Shown piece by piece: positions 1-9,756 of a stretch of DNA of 64,000 nucleotides. The stretch spans positions 1 to 64,000 of the forward strand of contig JBMOMJ010000029.1 in the NCBI GenBank assembly GCA_049324695.1, written 5' to 3'. A program made the position numbers and the translations under genes. The stretch is from PMG-095 sp049324695. Its GTDB lineage: Bacteria > Myxococcota_A > Polyangia > Polyangiales > Polyangiaceae. Every line of letters starts with the position of its first letter. Position 1 is the first letter of the stretch. The notes beneath the pieces were generated by a model. The model saw nothing but the letters and a program-made list of their open reading frames with translations. It was not told the DNA's origin and searched no databases.

Positions 1-206
1 CTCGGCTTTGTGAGAGATGTGCCGTCCTCGTCGCTGTGCATCTGTGGACATCGCGCGCCGCCTCCCGCGCCAACATCGAGCCGGGCATCGCGTGCGCGCA
101 CGCTGCGCGCCGCGCCCGAGACGAGCGCCACCGTTCAGCTAGGCGCGTCACGCATCCTGCGCAGTGGGTGCTGCGCCCCGGCTCGATGCCGGCGCGGGAG
201 GCTCAC

Positions 207-584
207 ATGCGTGCTCGTTCAACTCGTTACGGCAACTCAGCTCAGCAACTCGAATTGCGCGCTCGTCAGCATCGCGCGCAGCTCACCGCTTCGGAGTCGC
301 ACCTGTGGTTAGCGATCAACGCTGGCCAGCTCGGTGTGCGCTTTCGCCGGCAGGTGCCGCTCGGGGCGCAGTTCATCGCGGACTTCGTTGCGCCCGCGGC
401 GCGGCTCGTGGTCGAAGTGGATGGCGAGCATCACGCGCCGCGCAAGCGCGCTGATGCGTCGCGCGATCGAAAGCTGGCGCGGCTCGGGTATCGCGTGGTG
501 CGCATTGATGCGGAGCTGGTGCTTCGCGATGTCGGCGCAGCGGTCGCGCTGATTCGCGCGGTACTGATCTGCGCCGCGTGGTGA
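207..584 (+). CDS. DUF559 endonuclease-like protein
   Basis: A 125-residue protein of the DUF559 family, which has a restriction-endonuclease-like fold related to very-short-patch-repair nucleases. Visible family signatures are an early E-x-x-L-W motif, an R-F-R-R-Q-V-P stretch, an I-A-D-F-V strand, the L-V-V-E-V-D-G-E-H core with acidic metal-ligand candidates, and the closing G-Y-R-V-V-R-I-D strand. The ATG at 207 was chosen because GGGAGG lies about 7 bases upstream; longer in-frame extensions have no such signal. Its cellular role is not established for the family, although many members sit alone or near mobile DNA. The 206 bases to its left hold no gene I can support. It converges on the expansin-like gene. 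Confidence 0.8.
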   Translation: MRARSTRYGNSAQQLELRARQHRAQLTASESHLWLAINAGQLGVRFRRQVPLGAQFIADFVAPAARLVVEVDGEHHAPRKRADASRDRKLARLGYRVVRIDAELVLRDVGAAVALIRAVLICAAW

Positions 585-610
585 CGGCGCGCCCCACGTG
601 GGTCAGCGTG

Positions 611-697
611 GGTCTTCCCCGTGACGCGCGCAGCGCGCGCTAGCCGTGAAGTGCCGCACGGCGCCTGCGCGCGCGAGCACGGCGCCGGGGGAAGACC
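611..697. terminator. Inverted repeat between convergent genes, possible bidirectional terminator
   Basis: GGTCTTCCCC at 611-620 is exactly complementary in reverse to GGGGAAGACC at 688-697. The 67 bases between contain further GC-rich partial palindromes. It lies between two convergent genes, which fits a terminator, but the loop is long and there is no U-tract, so this is tentative. Confidence 0.3.
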
Positions 698-731
698 GCC
701 GCGCGGAGCGCGGCGAGTTGGGGCATGAAAG

Positions 732-2102
732 TCAATTGCACTTGGGGAATTGGACGCCCGTGTTGACGTTTTGGCCTTGGGTGGATCCGATGGTGATGGT
801 GATGGTGCGGTTGGAGATGTCGGTGACGGTGCAGCTCTTGCCGCGCACGTCGCCGGCGACGTGCCAGGCACCGTAGAAGGTGCGGGAGGCGTTTTCGCCA
901 GCGCAGTTGACGGACGCGATGGGTAGGATTTCGTTTTCGATGAAGAACTCGTTGTTGTTGCCTGGCTTGAGTCGCACGATGACGTTGCCGGTAACAGGGC
1001 AGGGGACGAATTTCCACGCGGCTTGGTTGTGGTTGTTGGGATCGCCGGTAACGCCGGCTGCGCTGGCAGCGGCAGTGCTCAAGTCGAGATGTCCCTTGGG
1101 GTTCGCTCCGCAGGGTGCGTTTTGGTTGTTGTAGGGGCACTCGTCGACGATGGTGATGATGGCGTTGCCGATTTGGACGCACGCGCCGCAGCGGTTGGAG
1201 GTGTCGAAGTTTTCGGGGCTGATGCCGGGGATGGCCGCGAAGTAGGCGCCGTTGGCGATGTTTTGGATGGTGTTGTTGCTGCCGTTGTAGCCGCAGGCGG
1301 TGGTTGCGTTGGGTAAGCTGTAGGTCGTGTAGGTGGGTGCTGCCGGAGCCCACGAGGATGGGAATGAGCAACTGGTGCTGCCCGCGCTGCCGCCACTGCC
1401 GGTTGCTCCGCCTTTGCCTGCGCCGCCGCTTCCGGTTCCGCCGGTGCCGGTGCCGCCCATGCCCATGCCACCGGCGCCGGTAGCGCCACCTTTGCTGGCA
1501 CCGCCTGCGCCCATGCCGCCGCTTGTGGCGCCGCCGGCTGCTGTGCCGCCGCTCGCAGTGCCACCGGCTGCTGTACCGCCGCTCGCAGCGCCGCCATTGC
1601 TGGTGCCACCGCCTGACGCGCCGCCGCTGCTCGCGCCGCCTTTGCTGGCACCGCCAGAGCTCGAGCCTCCCTGACTTGATCCGGCTTGCGAGACTCCGCC
1701 TTGCGAAGCACTCGAACCGCCGGAAGTTGTGCCACCGGAAGTTGCGCCGCCTTGATTCGATCCGCCAGAGCTAACTCCACCCGCGGAGTTGCCGCCTGCG
1801 GAGTTGCCGCCTGCGGAGTTGCCGCCTGCGGAGTTGCCGCCTGCGGAGCTGCCGCCTGCGGAGCTGCCGCCTGACGAGTTGCCGCCCGCTGAGTTGCCCC
1901 CTGAGGCGCCGCCGGTACCCGAATTGGATCCACCGAGACCCGTAGCGCCGCCGCTGGTGCTGCCGGCGCTGCCGCCCTTTGCTGTGTTGCCCCCTTTGCC
2001 CTGATTGCTGGAGCCGCCTTGGCCTGTGCCTTCTCCGGTTTCGGACGAGCAGGCAATGAACAGGGCGACGATCGACGCGACGGGGAAGTACAGCTTGCGC
2101 AA
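732..2102 (-). CDS. Expansin-like lipoprotein with long Gly/Ser linker
   Basis: A 456-residue secreted lipoprotein. Residues 1-18 form a lipoprotein signal ending L-F-I-A-C (Cys18; Phe at -3 makes the lipobox slightly atypical). Residues 19-244 are low-complexity G/S/A/N linker. Residues 245-456 resemble bacterial expansins: an N-terminal double-psi barrel with paired cysteines, R-C-G-A-C, a V-D-E-C-P motif and an H-L-D-L-S motif matching the expansin HFDLS with its catalytic-site Asp, followed by a second beta domain. Expansins loosen plant-type cell walls without hydrolysis. The start is TTG, supported by AGGAGG at 2109-2114. A secreted xylanase lipoprotein is encoded about 6 kb away, suggesting plant-polymer use. 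It could instead act on peptidoglycan, as RlpA/expansin-fold proteins can. Confidence 0.82.
   Translation of the reverse strand: MRKLYFPVASIVALFIACSSETGEGTGQGGSSNQGKGGNTAKGGSAGSTSGGATGLGGSNSGTGGASGGNSAGGNSSGGSSAGGSSAGGNSAGGNSAGGNSAGGNSAGGVSSGGSNQGGATSGGTTSGGSSASQGGVSQAGSSQGGSSSGGASKGGASSGGASGGGTSNGGAASGGTAAGGTASGGTAAGGATSGGMGAGGASKGGATGAGGMGMGGTGTGGTGSGGAGKGGATGSGGSAGSTSCSFPSSWAPAAPTYTTYSLPNATTACGYNGSNNTIQNIANGAYFAAIPGISPENFDTSNRCGACVQIGNAIITIVDECPYNNQNAPCGANPKGHLDLSTAAASAAGVTGDPNNHNQAAWKFVPCPVTGNVIVRLKPGNNNEFFIENEILPIASVNCAGENASRTFYGAWHVAGDVRGKSCTVTDISNRTITITIGSTQGQNVNTGVQFPKCN
1786..1905. repeat. 15-bp tandem repeat inside the lipoprotein linker
   Basis: Eight contiguous 15-base units (consensus GAGTTGCCGCCTGCG on the plus strand) encode a five-residue N-S-A-G-G-type repeat in the minus-strand linker. 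The first four units are identical; later ones vary at one to four bases. Unit length is a multiple of three, so copy-number change keeps the frame. Confidence 0.93.
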
Positions 2103-2339
2103 GGCGACCTCCTAGGGTGTAGACAAAGGTGGCCTTTCTAGGCGGTACCCAGGCCGCTAAAAAATCACTAGGCCGGCTCGGCGGGGAATAGGCGTTGAGT
2201 TTCGCTAACTTCTGGCGTGGCTCAAAACGGGGCGAGGCGGCTGGTAATCGGCTGGTATGGCGTTGCTGTGGCTGTTATCGGCCGAAACCCCGGCTCAGGG
2301 GAATCAGTGTAGTCTCCTGTCGTTTGAGCTGAGCTCAGA

Positions 2340-3698
<1,359 letters not shown>

Positions 3699-3712
3699 GG
3701 CATATCGGCGCA

Positions 3713-3736
3713 ATCGGATTGGTTGGTGAATCCGAT
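3713..3736 (+). terminator. Hairpin after the cNMP kinase gene
   Basis: A perfect 8-bp stem, ATCGGATT (3713-3720) and AATCCGAT (3729-3736), closes an 8-base loop 15 bases after the kinase stop codon. There is no U-tract, so it may be an intrinsic-like terminator or an mRNA 3' end stabiliser. Confidence 0.5.
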
Positions 3737-3919
3737 CAGCGTGGCAGAAAGGCGATAAATCCGGCGGAAATGCCGTGAATCTGCCTGGCCGGTGGGAAGG
3801 TTGCGGCCGTGTTTCGGGCGCTGCTCGGCCCAAAGAGCGCGCTGCTCGGAATATGTTACTACGCCAGCATCTCGCCGCGGTTCTATATGAACCTGCCGCC
3901 GCGGCGGATCCCCACCACG

Positions 3920-5386
3920 ATGGCGATGGAGAACGAGGTCGTCGAAGGCCAGGTACTGGCCGGCAAGTATCGCGTCGAACGCGTGCTCGGAAAAGGGGGC
4001 ATGGGTGTGGTGGTGGCTGCGCAGCATTTGGTGCTCGACGAGCTCGTTGCGATGAAGTTCTTGCTGCCCGAAGCGCTCGCGAGCGGAGAGGCAGTGGCTC
4101 GCTTCGAGCGCGAGGCGCGCGCGGCGGTGAAGATCAAGAGTGAGCACGTGGTGCGCGTGACCGACGTTGGTCGCTTGGAATCGGGCGCTCCGTACATGGT
4201 GATGGAGTACCTGAACGGCGAAGATCTAGCGACGTGGCTTCGCGAGCGCGGGGCGCTGCCAATCGATTTGGCAGTCGACTTCGTGCTGCAAGCGTGCGTC
4301 GCCGTCGCCGATGCACACAGTGTTGGCATCATTCACCGAGATCTGAAGCCAGGAAACCTGTTTTGCGTACGGCGTAGCGACGGTCAGCTCTTGATCAAGG
4401 TTTTGGATTTCGGGATCTCGAAGCTGAGTGATGTCGCTACGGGCGCCGCGGCCATGACCGTCACGAAGACGGCGGCGATCATGGGTTCGCCGCTGTATAT
4501 GTCGCCTGAGCAAGTGCAGAGCTCGAAAGACGTGGACGCCCGCAGCGACATTTGGGCGCTTGGCGTTGTGTTGTTCCAGTTGCTCACTGGCGCGGTGCCT
4601 TTCAACGGTGAAGCGTTTGGTGAGGTCGCCATCAAAATTGCGACGCATCCGACACCCAGCGTATGTGGCTTGCGTGCGGATGTGCCGGCTGGGCTCGAGC
4701 TGGTGTTGAATCGCTGCCTCGAAAAGCAGCGCGAGCAGCGTTATCCGAACGTGGCAGAGTTGGCTTTGGCGCTGTTGCCATTCGCGCCGCGACGCTCGCG
4801 TGCCACCGTGGAGCGCGTGTTGGGCATCGTGCAGGCGAGCGGCGTCGCCACGAGCGAAGTGTCCGCATTGTCTTTGCGCGAGAGCACGTCGCACGAATTC
4901 GCTCCGCGCACGGATGCGCCCTGGTCTGGCTCGACGCACCCGAGCGCCACGCGTGGCGTTGGGCGAACGCTTGCGATCACCGCGGGGCTCTTGCTGTGTT
5001 TGGCGGTGGTCGCTGCCGTGGGGTTCGGCTTGCGCACGCTCAAACCCAACGAGTTTGCGGCGAGCGCTGCGCCGGTGGTGCCCTCGCTCCAACCCGCCGA
5101 AGTGGCAAGCGTGCCCGCGCCGGCGCGCAGCGCGGAGGTGGCGTTGCAAGGCAGCGAGGTGTCGACCTCGAGCAGTAGCGCGGCCGCGTCGGCCGAACCG
5201 ATTATCGAGCTTGCTCCGGCACCAGCGCGCAATCAAACAGCCAAGCCGAAACCGGCGGACGTGCCGATCGTAAAGCCTGCGCCGCCGCGTGCCTCCGCTC
5301 AGCGCCCCGAATGCGACCCACCTTACACACTCGACGAGCGCGGGCGAAAGAAGTTCAAACCCGAGTGCTTCCTCAATCCCAAGTAG
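3920..5386 (+). CDS. Membrane-anchored Ser/Thr protein kinase
   Basis: Counting from ATG 3920 the protein has 488 residues. The N-terminal kinase domain has G-K-G-G-M-G at 24-29, Lys46, H-R-D at 139-141, D-F-G at 163-165 and S-P-E near 196. One membrane helix lies at about 350-372. A Pro/Ala/Ser-rich tail follows and ends in a short Cys-containing segment (P-E-C-D-P-P-Y and P-E-C-F) that is likely periplasmic. ATG 3887 or an upstream TTG/GTG in the same frame would lengthen it; no start has a convincing ribosome site. It heads a tightly spaced operon through 8237, with the next gene 12 bases on, so it probably phosphorylates or senses through those envelope proteins. That link is inferred from context. 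Confidence 0.88.
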   Translation: MAMENEVVEGQVLAGKYRVERVLGKGGMGVVVAAQHLVLDELVAMKFLLPEALASGEAVARFEREARAAVKIKSEHVVRVTDVGRLESGAPYMVMEYLNGEDLATWLRERGALPIDLAVDFVLQACVAVADAHSVGIIHRDLKPGNLFCVRRSDGQLLIKVLDFGISKLSDVATGAAAMTVTKTAAIMGSPLYMSPEQVQSSKDVDARSDIWALGVVLFQLLTGAVPFNGEAFGEVAIKIATHPTPSVCGLRADVPAGLELVLNRCLEKQREQRYPNVAELALALLPFAPRRSRATVERVLGIVQASGVATSEVSALSLRESTSHEFAPRTDAPWSGSTHPSATRGVGRTLAITAGLLLCLAVVAAVGFGLRTLKPNEFAASAAPVVPSLQPAEVASVPAPARSAEVALQGSEVSTSSSSAAASAEPIIELAPAPARNQTAKPKPADVPIVKPAPPRASAQRPECDPPYTLDERGRKKFKPECFLNPK

Positions 5387-5398
5387 AGATTTCTTCGC

Positions 5399-6259
5399 AT
5401 GCGTGTGCTGAAGCCATTCACCTTATTGTGCTTGTCTGTCTTGCTCGCTAGCTCGGCGCGCGCCGCAGATCCAACCACTGCAGACTGCCTCGCTGCCAGC
5501 GATGCCTCGTTGAAGGCGGGCAACGAACACAAGTTGCGGGCCGAACGTGCGCAACTGCTGATTTGCGCTGCACCCAGCTGCCCCGCCGACATTCGCAAAG
5601 AGTGTACCCGCCGCGTGGAAGAAGTGAACGCCGCGATCCCCACGATCGTGTTCGAGGTCAAGGACGCGGCTGGCAACGACCTTAGTGCCGTGAAGGTCAG
5701 CATGGACGGCGAAGTGTTGGCCGAACGACTCGAAGGCAGCGCGCTCTCGATCGATCCGGGTGAGCACACCTTCACGTTCGAGGCCGCAGGTCAGCCCGTC
5801 ACGATCAAGCAGCTGTTGGTACGCGAGGCTGAGAAAGAACGTCGCGAACTCGTGCGTTTGGGCGGTGTTTCAACCAACACCGGCTTGGGAACGCAGACTT
5901 CGGCGCCACCGTTACCTGCCGGTGAACCTTCCGGTGGTTTGGGCGGGCAGAAGATCGGCGCGCTGGTTGCGGCTGGGGTTGGCGTCGTCGGGCTCGGTTT
6001 GGGCAGCGCTTTCGGACTGAGCGCGATGTCGAAAAAAGATCGCGCCGAAGAGTTGTGTCCGAATCAATGCGCGGACGACGCAGGCGTCGAAGCCTGGCGT
6101 GACGCGAGGTCGGCTGGCAACTTGTCGACGGTTTTCTTCATCATCGGCGGTGTGGGCGTCGCAGCAGCGGCGACGTTGTGGTTCACGGCGCCGCGCTCGA
6201 GTGGCGCGACGCAAGTTGGCGTGTCGCCCACAGGGCTACAGCTGAGGAGCTCGTTCTAA
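5399..6259 (+). CDS. Exported PEGA-like membrane protein of kinase operon
   Basis: A 286-residue protein with a cleavable signal peptide ending near A-S-S-A-R-A (about residue 22). It has a Cys-containing helical region, then a beta domain near 85-150 resembling a PEGA/carboxypeptidase-regulatory fold (D-G-E-V, D-P-G-E-H-T-F). Two hydrophobic helices follow, at about 182-206 and 245-265. This two-helix layout with a small Cys-rich loop between them recurs at 30238 and 45382 in this window, so it is a lineage-typical envelope family. No enzymatic motif is seen. It starts 12 bases after the kinase stop, and its TAA overlaps the next ATG, which indicates translational coupling. Function unknown; it may link the kinase to the envelope. 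Confidence 0.75.
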   Translation: MRVLKPFTLLCLSVLLASSARAADPTTADCLAASDASLKAGNEHKLRAERAQLLICAAPSCPADIRKECTRRVEEVNAAIPTIVFEVKDAAGNDLSAVKVSMDGEVLAERLEGSALSIDPGEHTFTFEAAGQPVTIKQLLVREAEKERRELVRLGGVSTNTGLGTQTSAPPLPAGEPSGGLGGQKIGALVAAGVGVVGLGLGSAFGLSAMSKKDRAEELCPNQCADDAGVEAWRDARSAGNLSTVFFIIGGVGVAAAATLWFTAPRSSGATQVGVSPTGLQLRSSF

Positions 6260-6813
6260 TGCGCGCAGCGGTGTTTCCCGCGGGAGTTGCGGTGTTGTTG
6301 GCGCTCGCAGCGTGCAACGCCATTCTCGGTATCGAGGAGCACGAGCGTGCCACGGGTAGCTCCGGTGGCAGCGGTGGCAGCGGCAACTCGAACGGCGGTG
6401 GCAAATCGAGCTCGCAGGGCGGGCGCGGTGGCAATGGCAGCGGTGGCACAGGTGAAGCAGGCACGGGCGCTAACCCGCAAGCTGGCGGTCCGGGCGGCGG
6501 TGAAGCGGGCGCACCTGCACAGCAGTGCGTGCTTGGCAGTCGAAGCTGTCAAGGCAACACGGTCGTGGAGTGCGACGCGGCAGGCAATTGGGTTGCTGTA
6601 CCGCCCGCAGAGCAGTGCGGTGGCACCAAGCCGGCTTGCACGGGTGCAGGTCTCTGCGCGTCGCTGCGGCTGCGTGAAGGCACGATCGACACCTTCTCCG
6701 TTTACCCGCCGGAGGCGAACGGACCGACGTACATCCTGGTGCATCAGTCTTTGTTGTCTTTTCCGAAGGTGTGTAGCGCAAACTATTGCGTGACTGGAGG
6801 CGTTCGGCCGTGA
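6259..6813 (+). CDS. Small Gly/Ser-rich lipoprotein
   Basis: A 184-residue predicted lipoprotein. The signal peptide ends L-A-A-C (Cys near residue 17), followed by G-I-E-E-H-E-R and a G/S/N-rich linker to about residue 85, then a C-terminal domain with several Cys pairs (C-V-L-G-S-R-S-C, E-C-D, E-Q-C-G-G). The start codon overlaps the preceding stop (TAATG) and its end overlaps the next GTG, so it belongs to the kinase operon. The Cys-rich module resembles small extracellular disulfide domains common in myxobacterial surface proteins. I cannot assign a function. Confidence 0.72.
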   Translation: MRAAVFPAGVAVLLALAACNAILGIEEHERATGSSGGSGGSGNSNGGGKSSSQGGRGGNGSGGTGEAGTGANPQAGGPGGGEAGAPAQQCVLGSRSCQGNTVVECDAAGNWVAVPPAEQCGGTKPACTGAGLCASLRLREGTIDTFSVYPPEANGPTYILVHQSLLSFPKVCSANYCVTGGVRP

Positions 6814-7550
6814 AGGTTCTTTCTTTGAAACGAGAGCGAGTGCGCCGTTGGCTTGTGTTCGCCGGCACTCTTTCACTTGGGGTGTTGAGCACCTTGATCG
6901 TTCAGCGCGTGCGAGCGGCAGGTGCGCCCAAGGTGGGTGCCCTCACATACAGCGGATATTTGGAGTTGCCGGATGGCACGCCGGTCGATGCCGAGAAGCC
7001 GATCGGAGTCGCGGTTTACGACGCGGCAACCAAAGGTAAGAAGGTCGCCGGCTGTGAGGTGCCTTCAGATCCTCCTACGCGCGTGACGCGCGGCCGCTTT
7101 CAGTTAGCGTTGCCGGACGCCTGCGCCGCGGCGATTCAGGCACGCCCGGATCTTTGGATCGAGGTTCAAGTCGAAGGGCTTTCTCTGGGCCTCACCAAGT
7201 TGGGCTCGGTGCCGTACGCGCTCGAAGCCGATCACGCCGTGAGCGCGGACGCTGCGCAGAGCGCTGCGGGAACGCTGGCGACTCAGCTTGCCACGCTGCG
7301 CGCCGAGGTGGACGTACTGAAGACTCACGATGTCTTCATCTTCGAAAAGAAAGGCAACAACGGCACCGTGAGCTGCAAGGCGTACTGCGAGGGCGCGACC
7401 TGGCTCGATCGCGGGCCCAACGCAAACGGCGCTGGTACTTGTGTCGGAGCTTATCGCGCCGATCAACTCAAATACATTCCTTGTGATGTGAGTCCCGCCG
7501 CAAGTATTCCCGGCGGCCTCGATTGCTGGTGCAGCCGCGCGGCCCCTTGA
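6810..7550 (+). CDS. Signal-anchored surface protein, paralogue 1 (PYALEA motif)
   Basis: GTG 6810 is the best start: GGAGG lies at 6796-6800 and the codon overlaps the previous stop (GTGA). The 246-residue product has an N-terminal hydrophobic segment followed by a beta-rich module of about 110 residues that begins G-A-L-T-Y-S-G and contains L-P-D-G-T-P-V-D. The module ends in L-G-S-V-P-Y-A-L-E-A-D-H-A, a motif seen at the end of N-terminal modules in adhesin-like and tail-fibre-like bacterial surface proteins. A short coiled-coil-like stretch (about 155-172) leads to a Cys-rich C-terminal domain. The downstream gene is a paralogue over the first module with an unrelated C-terminus. Role probably structural or adhesive; inferred. 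Confidence 0.72.
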   Translation: MKVLSLKRERVRRWLVFAGTLSLGVLSTLIVQRVRAAGAPKVGALTYSGYLELPDGTPVDAEKPIGVAVYDAATKGKKVAGCEVPSDPPTRVTRGRFQLALPDACAAAIQARPDLWIEVQVEGLSLGLTKLGSVPYALEADHAVSADAAQSAAGTLATQLATLRAEVDVLKTHDVFIFEKKGNNGTVSCKAYCEGATWLDRGPNANGAGTCVGAYRADQLKYIPCDVSPAASIPGGLDCWCSRAAP

Positions 7551-7562
7551 GCAGGAAGCCAG

Positions 7563-8237
7563 ATGAGATCTTTTCGGCTGTGGTTTAGCTTGGTCGGGGC
7601 CCTCGGCGTCGGCGTAGTTTCTACTCTCGTCGTTCAGCGGGTGCGCGCGGCGGGTGCTCCAGCGCTTGGTGCGATCACGTACACCGGTCAGCTGGAGCTG
7701 CCGGATGGCACGCCCGTGGACGGCGAAAAGCCGATCGGCCTTGCTGTGTACGACGCAAACGGAGCAAAGGTCAGCGCTTGCGACGTGGTCTCCGGACCTG
7801 TCCCGGTCGTGCGCGGGCGCTTTCAGATTGCACTGCCGGACGCGTGTGCAGCTGCCATGCATGCGACGCCGGATCTTGCGGTAGAGATCGCCGTAGAAGG
7901 CTTACCGTTGGGACGCACCGCGCTTGGTGCCGTGCCTTACGCGCTGGAAGCCACGCACGCGGTGCGCTCCGACGAAGCGGCGAGTGTGAAGGCGGGCTCG
8001 GTGACCGTCGAAACCGCCGGCTGCACTTTTGCGACCAACGTGACCGACTGCAAGTGCGCGGCGGGCGGCATTGCGATCGCTGGCGGCACGTGCAGCGGGA
8101 AGCAATGTGGAGGCACCCTGGTCGAATCTCGGCCGGTCAACGCGACTACCTGGCGCGTCGCTTGCGAGGACGCGACTGGGGCGCGCGTGCAGTGCAGAGC
8201 CGACCTGACTAGTGTCGTGTGCTTGAAGGCGCAGTGA
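7563..8237 (+). CDS. Signal-anchored surface protein, paralogue 2 (PYALEA motif)
   Basis: A 224-residue paralogue of the preceding gene. The N-terminal helix and the module with L-P-D-G-T-P-V-D, E-K-P-I-G-L-A-V-Y-D and V-P-Y-A-L-E-A-T-H-A are conserved. The C-terminal third differs: it has a Cys-rich segment (C-T-F, C-K-C, C-S-G-K-Q-C) and no coiled coil. It starts 12 bases after its neighbour with AGGAAG upstream, so it is the last gene of the 3.9-8.2 kb operon. The pair probably arose by tandem duplication followed by exchange or divergence of the distal domain. No catalytic motif is seen. Confidence 0.72.
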   Translation: MRSFRLWFSLVGALGVGVVSTLVVQRVRAAGAPALGAITYTGQLELPDGTPVDGEKPIGLAVYDANGAKVSACDVVSGPVPVVRGRFQIALPDACAAAMHATPDLAVEIAVEGLPLGRTALGAVPYALEATHAVRSDEAASVKAGSVTVETAGCTFATNVTDCKCAAGGIAIAGGTCSGKQCGGTLVESRPVNATTWRVACEDATGARVQCRADLTSVVCLKAQ

Positions 8238-8364
8238 GAGGGTAGGGCGGTGATGGCCGCACGAACGAGCCCAATTGTGGCGCGCACCTTGGTGGCGCAA
8301 GCGTTTTACAAGTAGGCCGTTCGCGGCGTGGACGCGGGCGCGCTGCGCGGGTTAGTAAAGGCGC

Positions 8365-9537
8365 ATGCCCGTCCGTAATGCTGTGCGCGTCGCCTGCGCG
8401 CTCCTTCCTTGTGTTTGGTTGCTCGCCTGCGGAGGTGACCATGAAGTGGCCGCCGAGCCTGAACCGGAAATGCCGGAGCTGCTTCGCCTGACGTGCCGCG
8501 GTGGCGTGGGTACGAGCACCGAGCCCACCGAGATCATGGATGTGGACAGTGTCGTGCTGCGCAGCCACGGCAAGCGCATCGGGACTGCAATCAGCGCTGC
8601 GCGCTTGGGCGAAGCCGCCTACGCCAAGGCGCTCGCGCAGCAGTTCAACTACGGCACCGCCGAAAACGAGATGAAATGGGACGCCACCGAGCCCACGCCA
8701 GGGAACTTCACGTTTGCTGCCGCCGACAGCATTGCTGATTTCGCGAAGCAGCACGAAATGAGCCTGAAGGGCCACACGCTGGTTTGGTACTCGCAGCTGC
8801 CCGCCTGGGTGAGCGCCCTCACTGGCGAAAGTGTGCGTGAAGCGATGACGCGTCACATCGAAGGTTCGATCACGCACTTCCGTGAGAAGTACCCGGGCTT
8901 GGTGGTGAGCTGGGATGTCGTGAACGAAGCCATCGACACGCCGATGGGCGTAGCCACATTGCGCGACAGCGTTTTCTTGCGTGAGCTCGGAGAAGACTAC
9001 ATCGCGGAGGCGTTTCGCGTTGCGCGCACGGCGGATCCGGATGCGCTGCTTTTCTACAACGACTTCGGCATCGAAGGCACCAGCGCGAAGGCGAACTTCG
9101 CCTACGAGATGATCAAGAAGCTCGTCGACGCGGGGGTTCCCATCGACGGCGTTGGCTTTCAGATGCACACCGGTGCTGACGATCGCGGGCCTTCGCGCGA
9201 AGAACTGCGCACCAACATCCAGCGTTACGTCGATTTGGGTTTGAAGGTGAACATCAGTGAAATGGACGTGAACTTGTGCCGCTACAGTAACGGCCCGTTG
9301 GCGCTCGAGCAGCAGCGCTTTCGCTACAATCGCATCGTGAGCACTTGCTTCGAGTTCGAGGCGTGTGAATCGGTGGCGGTGTGGGGCGTTACGGACAAGT
9401 ACTCGTGGCTCAACACGTTTCAGACCTGCTCCGGAGCGCCGTACCAAGCGAAGCCATTGATCTTGAACGACGACTATCAGCGAAAGCCTGCGTTCTGGGG
9501 CGTGTACGACGCGCTCAAGGGCTGTTACTACGAGTGA
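8365..9537 (+). CDS. Endo-1,4-beta-xylanase lipoprotein, GH10
   Basis: A 390-residue glycoside hydrolase family 10 enzyme, which cleaves internal beta-1,4 bonds of xylan with retention. The lipoprotein signal ends L-L-A-C (Cys22). The catalytic barrel (about 65-388) shows the GH10 signatures E-N-E-M-K-W at 100-105, G-H-T-L-V-W at 136-141, W-D-V-V-N-E with acid/base Glu188, F-Y-N-D-F at 230-234, and I-S-E-M-D with nucleophile Glu299. There is no carbohydrate-binding module, so the enzyme is a single-domain, membrane-tethered xylanase. It stands alone between the kinase operon and the thiC operon. With the expansin-like lipoprotein it points to growth on, or remodelling of, plant-derived polymers. 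Confidence 0.95.
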   Translation: MPVRNAVRVACALLPCVWLLACGGDHEVAAEPEPEMPELLRLTCRGGVGTSTEPTEIMDVDSVVLRSHGKRIGTAISAARLGEAAYAKALAQQFNYGTAENEMKWDATEPTPGNFTFAAADSIADFAKQHEMSLKGHTLVWYSQLPAWVSALTGESVREAMTRHIEGSITHFREKYPGLVVSWDVVNEAIDTPMGVATLRDSVFLRELGEDYIAEAFRVARTADPDALLFYNDFGIEGTSAKANFAYEMIKKLVDAGVPIDGVGFQMHTGADDRGPSREELRTNIQRYVDLGLKVNISEMDVNLCRYSNGPLALEQQRFRYNRIVSTCFEFEACESVAVWGVTDKYSWLNTFQTCSGAPYQAKPLILNDDYQRKPAFWGVYDALKGCYYE

Positions 9538-9626
9538 GAGCGCGCGGTCGCGTCGGGGCAAATGGCTGTGCGAACGGGATACGCCGGGCTTGCGACCGAG
9601 CGCGCTGTGAGCTAGCGTGCCAGCGA

Positions 9627-9703
9627 CGCTCGGGGCGCGGCCCAACGGCCGCTGAGAAGCACCCGTAGAACCTGATCCGGTTCGCACCGGCGGAGGGAAA
9701 GCG
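9627..9703 (+). promoter_or_regulatory. TPP riboswitch (THI element)
   Basis: The conserved aptamer is readily visible: CTGAGA at 9651-9656, ACCC then TAGAACCTGATC at 9661-9676, a short variable arm (CCGG/CCGG), then GGAGGGAA at 9692-9699. The closing stem pairs CGCT (9627-9630) with AGCG (9700-9703). It sits 53 bases upstream of thiC, so thiamine pyrophosphate binding should repress thiC by hiding its ribosome site or by termination. A possible anti-Shine-Dalgarno arrangement lies between 9704 and 9756 but was not resolved. Confidence 0.96.
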
Positions 9704-9756
9704 CCGCGCGAGACCACTCGGCGTCGCCTTTCCGAGAATGAAAGACGAGGACGCCA

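Noticed and set aside
1079..2056. Minus-strand frame in the Gly/Ser linker region
   Set aside because: It is an alternative frame of the expansin-like lipoprotein linker; low-complexity codons keep several frames open.
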